From positions 1 to 64,000 of the forward strand of contig CAJAUM010000134.1 in the NCBI GenBank assembly GCA_903945175.1: 64,000 nt of DNA, written 5' to 3'. Shown here in pieces: positions 42,528 through 51,400 of this stretch. The stretch's first letter is position 1; every line of letters begins with the position of its first letter. The notes under the pieces were generated by a model, which saw only the letters and a program-made list of their open reading frames with translations, searched no databases and had not been told where the DNA came from. The translations under genes and the position numbers were made by a program. This stretch comes from an uncultured Bacteroidales bacterium. GTDB lineage: Bacteria > Bacteroidota > Bacteroidia > Bacteroidales > FEN-979.

Positions 42528-42566
42528 TTTCTAAACCAATCCGAGTAACCTACTACACAATACCAT

Positions 42567-43592
42567 ATGATTTATAAAGCAAATATCCGGCCTGCATGGG
42601 TCGTACTGTTGATGATGATGTTATGCTTGCTCGCATTCACCATGATTAAAACCTCAGACAACTCGTCTCCGGTAAATAAAAAAATCCAGGCCGAACAGGA
42701 AACCTCCCCACAGGTCGATCTCACCAAGTTTAAAAATGCAGAGGAAAATGAAAAATGTTTCAAATGCCATGGCCAATCAAAATACACCTACGAAAACCCG
42801 GATTCGAAAAAAATTGTGAATAAACGCATGTATGGTGAGTTGGTCATGAACCGTGATGTATTCTACGTTTCAAACCATCGTGAGTTTAAATGCATTGATT
42901 GCCATTCCGAAGATTATGGGACCTTTCCGCATGCCGGGAACCTTCGCATGGAGGCGATTGCCACCTGCATCGATTGCCATGGCGGAGATGAAAAATATGC
43001 CAAGTTTGAGTTCGAAAAAATCGATACGGCCTTCCTTGCCAGTGTTCATTCCGTAAAACACAATCAAGATTTTACCTGCTGGATGTGCCATGATGCACAT
43101 ACCTATAAAATTAATGCCCGCTCAAATGAAATTCTTAAAGAAACGATAACTTACGATAACCTGATTTGCCTGAATTGTCATGGAGATCTTAAGAATTATC
43201 AATTACTAACCGATAAGGCCAAGCCAAACATTCTGAAGAAACATGAGTGGTTGCCCAACCAGGCATCCCACTTTACCAATGTACGCTGCATCGAATGCCA
43301 TGCAAGAAATGAAGATACCCTGGTAGTCGCACATCATGTGGTGTCGAAAAGTCAGGCCGTCAGAAAATGTGAATCCTGTCATTCGAAAAATTCCATTCTC
43401 TATGCCTCCCTCTATAAGTACCAGGTAAGTGAAAAGATTCAGAAAGAGGGCATCATTAAGGGCCTGCTGATGGGAGAATCGACCTCCATCGGTCCTGATA
43501 AAAGCAATACGTTGAATATCATTAGCCTGACCATCTTTGGATTAACAATTTTGGTCATCATTATCCATGCGATCCTGCGCATTAAAAAATAA
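42567..43592 (+). CDS. Heptahaem membrane-anchored cytochrome c
   Basis: 341 residues. N-terminal signal anchor (about 9-27), seven CXXCH motifs (64, 109, 134, 171, 201, 241 and 268 as first Cys positions) and a C-terminal helix (about 315-336, ending AILRIKK). The protein is thus held in the inner membrane with its haems in the periplasm. No NrfA-like CXXCK and no known active-site pattern, so it is more likely an electron relay than a reductase. First gene of the inner-membrane operon (cytochrome c, cytochrome b, Fe-S, NrfD). Confidence 0.92.
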   Translation: MIYKANIRPAWVVLLMMMLCLLAFTMIKTSDNSSPVNKKIQAEQETSPQVDLTKFKNAEENEKCFKCHGQSKYTYENPDSKKIVNKRMYGELVMNRDVFYVSNHREFKCIDCHSEDYGTFPHAGNLRMEAIATCIDCHGGDEKYAKFEFEKIDTAFLASVHSVKHNQDFTCWMCHDAHTYKINARSNEILKETITYDNLICLNCHGDLKNYQLLTDKAKPNILKKHEWLPNQASHFTNVRCIECHARNEDTLVVAHHVVSKSQAVRKCESCHSKNSILYASLYKYQVSEKIQKEGIIKGLLMGESTSIGPDKSNTLNIISLTIFGLTILVIIIHAILRIKK

Positions 43593-43600
43593 ATCGAACA

Positions 43601-44224
43601 ATGAACCATCAAACTGAACGACTCTATCTGTATCCTGTCTGGATCAGGATCTGGCATATGACCAATGCCCTGCTCTGCCTTATTTTGATCATAACCGGTT
43701 TAAGTATCCAGTTTTCAAACCCAACTACCGTAGTTAAATTTAATGCAGCTGTCACCGTGCATAATTTGGCTGGAATTATTCTGACGATCAGTTACGGATT
43801 GTTTTTTCTCGGCAATCTTTTTACCCCCAATGGCTCCCATTACGTTATTTCTGTAAAAGGGTTTATAATGCGACTGAAAAAGCAATTTTATTATTATACC
43901 ATAGGCATATTCAAGAAGGAAAATGCTCCGTTCCCGATAAATGAAGATGGTAAATTTAACCCGCTCCAACAGGTTACCTACGTTGTACTGATGTATGGAT
44001 TTGTTCCGTTTGTCATCATTTCCGGCTGGGGACTTCTTTACCCTGAAATGACGGTATATAGTGTTTTTGGCATCAGCGGACTTGATCTGACCGATCTGCT
44101 CCATATCACTGCAGGCTTTGGAATCAGCATCATTATGTGTGTACATATCTATTTCTGCACCATTGGAAAAAATCCGACCAGCAACTTTAAAAGCATGATC
44201 AATGGTTATCATGAATCTCACTAA
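43601..44224 (+). CDS. Dihaem cytochrome b subunit
   Basis: 207 residues, four helices. Starts YPVWIRIWHMTNALLC with His19 and AAVTVHNLAG with a second His, then DLLHITAGFGISIIMCVHIYF with two more, fitting a four-helix cytochrome b561/thiosulfate-reductase-type subunit that binds two b haems and exchanges electrons with quinone. 8 bp after the heptahaem gene; 25 bp before the Fe-S gene. Confidence 0.88.
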   Translation: MNHQTERLYLYPVWIRIWHMTNALLCLILIITGLSIQFSNPTTVVKFNAAVTVHNLAGIILTISYGLFFLGNLFTPNGSHYVISVKGFIMRLKKQFYYYTIGIFKKENAPFPINEDGKFNPLQQVTYVVLMYGFVPFVIISGWGLLYPEMTVYSVFGISGLDLTDLLHITAGFGISIIMCVHIYFCTIGKNPTSNFKSMINGYHESH

Positions 44225-44249
44225 AAAATAAATAAACGTGGAAGAAGAA

Positions 44250-45200
44250 ATGAATAAAAATCAGAAAAACTCACGTCGTCAATTCCTCAAAAAAGGACTT
44301 ATCGCCGGTGCAGGAGTTGCTATCGGAGGAGGCCTTGTCGCGGCCTATGTTGACGTTTCAGCTGCCGAAACCGGAGAAAAGGTAAAAGTGCTGACGACCG
44401 ATGGCGAAATCATGGAGGTGGACAAGGGGCTTCTTAAGTTGCCCCGGGTTTCAATCGCTGAATCCCACAAAGGCATTCCCGGCCGTAAATTTGTCATGGT
44501 TATTGATCTTGGCAAATGTAAAAACGCCAGGAAATGCGTAGAAGCCTGCCAAAAAGGACATCATCTTCCACAAAGTCAGGAGTTTATGAAGGTTTATCTC
44601 CTTCAAGATTCGGAGAAAACAGCCCCTTACTGGTTTCCCAAGCCATGCTTCCACTGCGACAACCCTTTGTGTGTTAGCGTGTGTCCGGTTGGCGCAACCT
44701 ACAAACGTACTGACGGTATTGTACTGATAGACAATGAACGCTGCATTGGCTGTAAGTTTTGTATGACGGGTTGTCCCTATTCAACCCGCGTTTTTGCCTG
44801 GAAACACTATCCTGAATTTGATGAAGATAAAGAGCCCTACTCTCCCGAGGCCAGCAGCCCCGGAAAAGAAGGCACGGTTTCAAAATGTGATTTTTGTCCA
44901 GACCTGATCCGCATTGGTAAAATTCCATATTGCGCCTCCGCTTGTCCGATGGGGGTCATCTATTTCGGTGATGTGGACGAGGATACCGTGACGAATGGAA
45001 CCGAAACGTTGCAATTCAGTAAATTAATACATGACCGGGCAGGATACCGCTATCTTGAAACACTTGGAACCCGCCCATGCGTATATTATCTTCCTCCCGT
45101 TGATCGCCAGTATGAAGTCGACAGAGGGTTCGGCGATCTTGAAGAATCTGTGAAAGAAAGATACAAAGACACTCCATACAGTAAAAAAAATAAACAGTAA
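44250..45200 (+). CDS. Tat-exported four-cluster ferredoxin-type Fe-S subunit
   Basis: 316 residues from ATG 44250; a GTG 12 bp earlier is in frame but the intervening GAAGAAGAA looks like leader. Tat signal SRRQFLKKG (Arg9-Arg10). Four DmsB/NrfC-like cysteine groups: I C90, C96, C100 with Ala93 where the second Cys is expected; II C133, C136, C141, C145; III C165, C168, C171, C175; IV C213, C216, C228, C232. The missing Cys suggests a 3Fe-4S cluster at that site. It should carry electrons along the periplasmic face between NrfD/cytochrome b and the heptahaem protein. 2 bp before the NrfD gene. Confidence 0.9.
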   Translation: MNKNQKNSRRQFLKKGLIAGAGVAIGGGLVAAYVDVSAAETGEKVKVLTTDGEIMEVDKGLLKLPRVSIAESHKGIPGRKFVMVIDLGKCKNARKCVEACQKGHHLPQSQEFMKVYLLQDSEKTAPYWFPKPCFHCDNPLCVSVCPVGATYKRTDGIVLIDNERCIGCKFCMTGCPYSTRVFAWKHYPEFDEDKEPYSPEASSPGKEGTVSKCDFCPDLIRIGKIPYCASACPMGVIYFGDVDEDTVTNGTETLQFSKLIHDRAGYRYLETLGTRPCVYYLPPVDRQYEVDRGFGDLEESVKERYKDTPYSKKNKQ

Positions 45201-45202
45201 CC

Positions 45203-46516
45203 ATGGAACTAGAACAAAAAAATCCGTTAAGGGACTTTTCTCCGCAACTCGAGCGGACCTCCATCCTGGGATATGCCTGGATCGTCTTCTTGCTCGGAGT
45301 AATCGGTTTAGGCTTTTATGCATTTCTCGCACAAGTATATGAAGGTCACGAAGTTACAGGTATGCGGGACAATGTGGTTTGGGGCGTTTATATCGTCAAT
45401 TTTATCTTTTTTATGGGCATCAGCTATGCTGGTGCACTCATTTCAGGGACCTTACACCTGTTTAAAACCGCCTGGAGAAAACCGATCATCCGCATGGCTG
45501 AATTTATTACCATCATTGCACTTTTGATCGGCCCCTGCTTTATTCTGCTCTGCATCGGGCGACTTGATAAATTACATTACCTGGTCCTTTTCGGGAGAAT
45601 TCAGTCCCCGATCACGTGGGACGTCATCGCTATTTCGACCGATATTTTCGGGTGTTTTATTTTTCTCTACCTATCGGTGTTGCGTGACCTGGCCACATTG
45701 CGTGACTATGAATTGCTTCAGCTTCCAAATTGGAGAAAAAAATTGTATCGCCTTCTTGCACTTGGATATACAGGAACTCCCGAACAGCAGCAACGGTTAA
45801 ACAGGGCAACGGATATCATGGCTGCCATGGTTATTGCGATCGCAATCATTGTGTACTCTGTATTGGCCTGGATTTTCAGCGTCACCCTCCAGCCGGGCTG
45901 GCACAGTACCATCTTTGGCCCCTATTTCGTTATTGCGGCGGTCTATTCCGGAAGCGCGGTGCTGATTCTTTGTATGTGGGTTTTCAGAAAAATTTACCAT
46001 CTTGAGGAGTACATTACAAAAAAACATTTTGTGGCCGTTGGGGTTATCATGCTTGTTTTGGCAGCTTTTTTCGGCTATTTTACCTTCAGTGATTATCTGA
46101 CCAAATGGTATGGCTCGGAAAAAAATGATGAATTGCTCATACAGCTCCTCTTTAAGGAATTCTACTGGCCCTTCATTATTTCAAACTATATTGGGGTACT
46201 TTTACCTCTGCTCGTGGTTGGTATTGCCAAACTCAGGACCATCACCAACATCACTTTGACAGCGATTGTAGTTGTCATCGCACTATGGCTCAACAGATAT
46301 CTTATTGTGGTTCCTACATTGGAATCGCCCTATTTACCCATTCAGGATTCACGTGCTGCATGGCTGAATTATTCAGCTACATGGGTAGAATGGAGCCTTA
46401 CGGCAGCAGGGGTTGCTATTTTTTGCCTTCTTTTTACACTGGCATCCAAGTTCATTACCATCGTCCCTGTTACAGGTCTAATCAAGGAAGAAAAAAAGGA
46501 AGATATTTTAGTATAA
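45203..46516 (+). CDS. nrfD: NrfD/PsrC-type quinone-interacting membrane subunit
   Basis: 437 residues with about ten helices, as in the NrfD family (WIVFLLGVIGLGFYAFLAQV start, VVWGVYIVNFIFFMGISYAG, final pair around 370-425). NrfD subunits oxidise or reduce quinone at the periplasmic side and usually pair with a four-cluster Fe-S protein, as in Psr, Nrf, Act and Qrc complexes. The upstream gene supplies this partner. Exact complex type cannot be assigned. Confidence 0.92.
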   Translation: MELEQKNPLRDFSPQLERTSILGYAWIVFLLGVIGLGFYAFLAQVYEGHEVTGMRDNVVWGVYIVNFIFFMGISYAGALISGTLHLFKTAWRKPIIRMAEFITIIALLIGPCFILLCIGRLDKLHYLVLFGRIQSPITWDVIAISTDIFGCFIFLYLSVLRDLATLRDYELLQLPNWRKKLYRLLALGYTGTPEQQQRLNRATDIMAAMVIAIAIIVYSVLAWIFSVTLQPGWHSTIFGPYFVIAAVYSGSAVLILCMWVFRKIYHLEEYITKKHFVAVGVIMLVLAAFFGYFTFSDYLTKWYGSEKNDELLIQLLFKEFYWPFIISNYIGVLLPLLVVGIAKLRTITNITLTAIVVVIALWLNRYLIVVPTLESPYLPIQDSRAAWLNYSATWVEWSLTAAGVAIFCLLFTLASKFITIVPVTGLIKEEKKEDILV

Positions 46517-46546
46517 ATATTCATCGGAATTACTCAATATACCCTT

Positions 46547-47446
46547 ATGAAAAGAGTTTTCGTGTTCTCATTGATTATTTGCACCATGATTTCCATGGTT
46601 TTTCAGCCAATTTCCTCCTATGCTGAAAACAACACAGATTCCACCAATATACCGGTTGAGTCACGTATGGCACTAAACTACATCTGTAGCTCCGATTCGC
46701 TCCTCTTAACTGCAACACTCAGTATTAAGAAAGGAGATATCACGTTGGCACTTGAAAATGCTACAATAGAATATAGTGCGTCGAATGGTGCAATCAGCAA
46801 ATTACTTGGGAAGGCCACAACCGATCAGGAAGGAAATGCTGTTTTTAAAATTTCCAGTGCGGGATTGCCTGCTGATAAGGAAGGAATGGTCTCCTATTCG
46901 GCAAAGTTTCCGGGAAATAATAAATATCCTGCGGCGGAGGCCAATTTTATTGCCAAACCTGCGAAGATTAAGCTTTTTTTCAGCATTGAGGACTCTTTGC
47001 GTGTAATGAAAGTTACTGCTACTCAGAAAAATGAAAAAGGCGAGGATGTTGCAATCCCTAAGGAAACTGTCAATATTTACGTTCCCCGGCTGTTCAGTTT
47101 ATTGAAAATCGGTGAAGTTGCACTTGATGAAAATGGGACCGGAACCATGGAATTTCCAAAGGAAATCGTGGGTGATACCATCGGAAACATTATTGTGATG
47201 GCTAGAATTGAAGAACACGATCAATTTGGATTCGTTCAGGGTGAAAATATGATCAACTGGGGCGTTCCTAAACAATATTACAAGGCTGAAGTGCCTTCCC
47301 GTGAGCTGTGGACTCCGATCGCCCCATTATGGATGATCATTACCCTCCTGATCATGCTGGCTGGTGTTTGGGCTCACTATGCGTATGCTGTGTATGAGCT
47401 GGTCATGATCAAGCGCCTCAGTAAAAAAAATAAGCCACTTTTCTAA
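46547..47446 (+). CDS. Ig-like periplasmic protein with C-terminal membrane helix
   Basis: 299 residues. Signal peptide (about 1-25, ending SYA), two beta-sandwich-like halves (about 40-135 and 140-245) and one C-terminal helix (LWMIITLLIMLAGVWAHYAY, about 259-278) followed by basic residues. No cysteine-haem motif. 30 bp after the NrfD gene, so likely part of the operon, perhaps an assembly or docking subunit of the complex. No family recognised. Confidence 0.7.
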   Translation: MKRVFVFSLIICTMISMVFQPISSYAENNTDSTNIPVESRMALNYICSSDSLLLTATLSIKKGDITLALENATIEYSASNGAISKLLGKATTDQEGNAVFKISSAGLPADKEGMVSYSAKFPGNNKYPAAEANFIAKPAKIKLFFSIEDSLRVMKVTATQKNEKGEDVAIPKETVNIYVPRLFSLLKIGEVALDENGTGTMEFPKEIVGDTIGNIIVMARIEEHDQFGFVQGENMINWGVPKQYYKAEVPSRELWTPIAPLWMIITLLIMLAGVWAHYAYAVYELVMIKRLSKKNKPLF

Positions 47447-47482
47447 TTTGGTGTTGCTTTTTAACGTTAGTAGTGTATTTAC

Positions 47483-47935
47483 ATGAACCTCCCTTTGAAT
47501 TCTCCCCAGGTGCTTGCAGCATTGTCGAATGGAAAGATCCGTGAAGCCAACGAGTTGATGAAATCCGTGTATCTTATCCATGCCCTGGTTGTTCATGGAA
47601 ATCACCTTGGCCGGTCCCTTGGGTATCCCACAGCGAATCTTGAATTACTGAAAAATAAGCCTTTTTTGTTGGCCCATGGAGTTTATGCAGTTAAAGCCGA
47701 ATTCAATCACGCGGTGTATAACGGGATGGCCAATGCAGGAGTTCGACCTACCATCGATGGTAAAACAATGACGATCGAAATCAATTTATTCGACTTTTCG
47801 GGATCTTTATATGGGAAAACGCTCGTCGTTTATTTTATTGACCGTATACGGGATGAAAAAAAATTCAATACCCTCGATGAGTTGGTTGCACAAATCCATT
47901 TAGACAAACAACAGGCACTTAAATTACTTTCCTGA
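47483..47935 (+). CDS. ribF: Stand-alone riboflavin kinase
   Basis: 150 residues. Contains only the riboflavin kinase domain of RibF: LVVHGNHLGRSLGYPTANLE, YNGMANAGVRPTIDG with the PTxxG-type substrate loop, and IEINLFDFSGSLYGKTLVVYF. The first 30 residues (SPQVLAALSNGKIREANELM) match the linker that in full RibF joins the FAD synthetase domain, so the N-terminal domain is lost or was never present. Makes FMN from riboflavin and ATP. A separate FAD synthetase is needed elsewhere. 36 bp after the Ig-like gene. Confidence 0.85.
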   Translation: MNLPLNSPQVLAALSNGKIREANELMKSVYLIHALVVHGNHLGRSLGYPTANLELLKNKPFLLAHGVYAVKAEFNHAVYNGMANAGVRPTIDGKTMTIEINLFDFSGSLYGKTLVVYFIDRIRDEKKFNTLDELVAQIHLDKQQALKLLS

Positions 47936-48409
47936 TTCTATCACCCGGATGCCTATGCCCATAACCCCTTCTGTAACCAACCGGGGCGTGAGATTCTCAA
48001 TTTCAATTTTCAATATGCCTTGTTTGGACAGGTAAAGCTCCCTTTTTAATAGCACAACTCCCTCACAGGAATCATTTTTACATTCAATCAAAAAACTACC
48101 CGCCTTGGATTTAACATTCAACTGGTACTCCTTTATTCGCTCCTCCCCGGCTGGTGTGTTCATAATCATATTGAAATCGAGTGTGTTATATTGAAAATCA
48201 TGTGTGAACCGTGCAAACAGATAAACATCATATGGCTTTTTCACATTTATCAACGGCACCTCAAAACTGAGAAAATTAAACCGGTGCCAGGTTTTATCAG
48301 GAAATTTATGATATAACTCATTGATTTCATTTTTTTTACATCCATTGTTAATTAAAAGGGCCAGGCCGATGACACCAAAAAGAAAAGCCAGGGTTTTAAA
48401 CAGTTTCAT
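47924..48409 (-). CDS. GldH-like gliding lipoprotein
   Basis: About 161 residues from MKLFKTLAFLFG; a longer frame to 48508 overlaps the kinase gene too far. Lipobox near LLINNGCKK (Cys about 24). Features LYHKFPDKTWHRFNFLSFEV, YDVYLFARFTHDFQYNTLDF, MNTPAGEERIKEY and the end GVMGIGIRVIE resemble GldH, a lipoprotein needed for gliding/T9SS in flavobacteria. The protein is short for GldH and the central segment is weak. Overlaps the kinase gene by 14 bp on the same strand. Confidence 0.6.
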   Translation of the reverse strand: MKLFKTLAFLFGVIGLALLINNGCKKNEINELYHKFPDKTWHRFNFLSFEVPLINVKKPYDVYLFARFTHDFQYNTLDFNMIMNTPAGEERIKEYQLNVKSKAGSFLIECKNDSCEGVVLLKRELYLSKQGILKIEIENLTPRLVTEGVMGIGIRVIESGK

Positions 48410-51400
48410 TTTGCTTTTGTATATCATCTGCCGGAAGTTTAAGAATAAATGTTGTTCCCTCGTGTTCTTGTGAAGTAAAAGAAATTTCGCCATGCATCCC
48501 TGCCACAATGCTTTTCACTATAGCCAAACCCAGCCCCATTCCACCGGTTTTGGTCGTAAAATCCGGTTGAAATATTTTCTCTGCCCTCTCCGTTGAAATT
48601 CCCGAGCCATTATCAGAAATTGCAATATTCCATCGGAGTTGTTCAGCCGAAACCTGAATTGAAATCAATCCGCCGGGTGAATCTCCAATGGCCTGAATGG
48701 CATTATTCAGTAAATTGGTGAAAATCCGGATTAGCAAAGCCCGGTCTGCCCAGAGATAGGGCTCTTCATTTACACAATGAAAATCATACTGAATTTCAGA
48801 GGTGTCCCTGTACATTGAAAGCACAAAAAGAATCAGCTCCTTTAGATTGATCCGTTCATTGATCACGGCAGGCATTTTGGCAAAACTTGAAAAATCAGAC
48901 GCAATGGCTGATAATGTATCAATCTGCTCGATTAAGGTCCGGGTAAATCGGGCCAATCGCTCATCCATATCCGGCGCTTTTTCAATCCAGGCCTTTTGCA
49001 AATGCTGGGCGCTGAGTTTCATTGGGGTTAACGGATTCTTAATCTCATGAGCAACCTGCCGGGCCATTTCGCGCCATGCACCTTCGCGTTCCGACCGCGC
49101 CAAAACTTCAGCACTTCTTCCCAATTCATCAATCATTCTGTTATACTCCAATACCAGTTGTCCGATTTCATCATCCTGCTTCCATTCAATTTTATCATTC
49201 ACCAGCCCCAGCCGAAGCCGCGACATTTTTTCAGAAAGAATGGCAAGCGGTGCTGTAATATAATTTGATATAAGGATGGTAATAAAAACGCCAAATAAAA
49301 TTAACAAGATATAAATATTTACAAAGGTCACCAGGAAAGTGGAAATTTCCTTTTTCATCTCGTCCTGCCGTGAAAAATAGGGTAGGTTGATATAGCCAAG
49401 CAGGCGGTTCTGTTCATTATATAAGGGCAAATACGCTGAACTGAAATGCATACTTCCGATTGATTCATTGTGAATAAACGCAGAGCCCTTTTCAATGATC
49501 AGTTTTACGTAGGCGTCCGGATTCATTCTGCCTGAAACCAAACCCTCGTCAAATATCTGCCGACGGCTGGAGGCCAGCACGATTCCCTGTGTATCGTAGA
49601 AATTAATGTCAGTGAAAAACACATTGGATAACTTGATCAGAAAATCTTCCAATTCGCTTTTTGGAACATCCTCTATCGCTCGTAAGGCACTATATCTGTG
49701 TTGTACTTCAACCTGGACAGAATAGGCCTTTTCACGCAGATTGGCTATATTTTTTTTTGAATTAATATTTATAATATTGATAATCTGAACGATACCTATT
49801 ACAATGAAGGTAACTACCAAAACTCCGATCAGTGATAAATGAAGACGATTGCGCAGACTGGCGGGAATGATATGGGGATTCCGGGGATAATAAATCAGGA
49901 CAGAAACCAACAGTGCAATTACCGTAAAAAAAACAAAGAGATATGGAAAAGGAGAAATCAAGGTGAGAAAATTTTCCTCATTTTTACTGATCAGCAATAA
50001 ATTTGTGCGATCAATGGTATATTGGTAATGAACCATTTGATCATCTGGAAAGAATGGATGTTTCGTTGAAAAGGATTTATACTGACCGAGTTCCATCCGA
50101 TAATTGTATGATCCAACGCTATGAACCAATCGGCCGTGTTGAAATAAACCATAGGAATAATCAGATAAATTTGGAAGATCAATTCTGGTGTTGTCCATCA
50201 ATAAACCAGGATAGCCAGGATCCGGGTAGGAATTCAATAAATTAAATTCAAGGATCAGGGATGGCCTGAATGATGTTCGTTGATTTGAATTGCCTTCAGA
50301 AAGAATGGCCAGGTAATATTCTTTTCCAAAACCATAATCCAGGAAAAAAAGGTTTGGCAATTGCGTAGGTTCGCCATAGTCCTTCACGATCCCATGAAAG
50401 TAAGTTCCACAGTTTATCAAATATCCCTGCGGCTGGATCCGTAATTCCTTTATTGAATCACATACCGTAATCTGTATATCATATTTTTTCCAGTAATCAT
50501 TAAAATACCGCTCTTTCAGATAAATCATCAAGCTGTCCTGCCGGATCCTGCTTCCGTTCGGCAAAGGCTTAATAAACCCCTTCACAACGGTATCTGAAAG
50601 AAGTTTACGCTCGAGTTGTTCATAGCGTACTTCAGTAACAGGGTTCCGCCGCGTAGATAATTTTACCGCCAATAACTTTAATTTTTCTTCCTTTTTTTGA
50701 TTGTTTGAACGGTTCAGCTCAATGGTGGCGAAAACAGCGTAAAAACACAGGAAAAACAGCAGATTGTGTACTGAAAAAATGGTTCGGCTTTTTGATTTTA
50801 TGTACCAGTATGAAACCAAATAGAAATAGAAAAACAAGAGGATAATATAGTCAATTTGCCCAATGAAGGTCAAGCAAATCAGGTAGTATAGTATTCCGGC
50901 TATTCCGGCATAGAGGACCAGAAATTTTTGCTGGACTGCAGTTGAAATAATGTCATTAAATACCCTGGTTGAAATTAACCAGAACGAAAATAGCATAATT
51001 GCAACAATGAACAAGCCGTATCCACTTTCATATGTCAGCCCTGAAATGTCCTGCAAATTCAATGATAGTGACGAATTAATAACCAGGTCAGAGATAATAA
51101 ATCCTACAAAATGAAAGAAAAAAAGGACGAAGAAAATAGAGGATGAATTTAAAATAAGGCTCCTGGCTTTCGCCTGAAATTTCTCCGGATGATTTATCGA
51201 AACATTCCTGGAGATTACTAAAGATATCACGAACAATAAAATAACATTGAGCGAAAAATCACCCAGTGATGGCAAGATGGCTGTTGAGGAGTAGAGGCCA
51301 GGGCTAAATAATTCAGATTGAGTTAATTCCTGGGGAAACTTCAGCCAGTATTGAAAAACACGCAATAACAAAAGATCTGTAACATAAAAGAGGACCATCA

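Noticed and set aside
42567-43592. NrfA-type nitrite reductase or MccA-type sulfite reductase
   Set aside because: Seven CXXCH motifs but no CXXCK or extended haem site; two membrane anchors suggest a relay.
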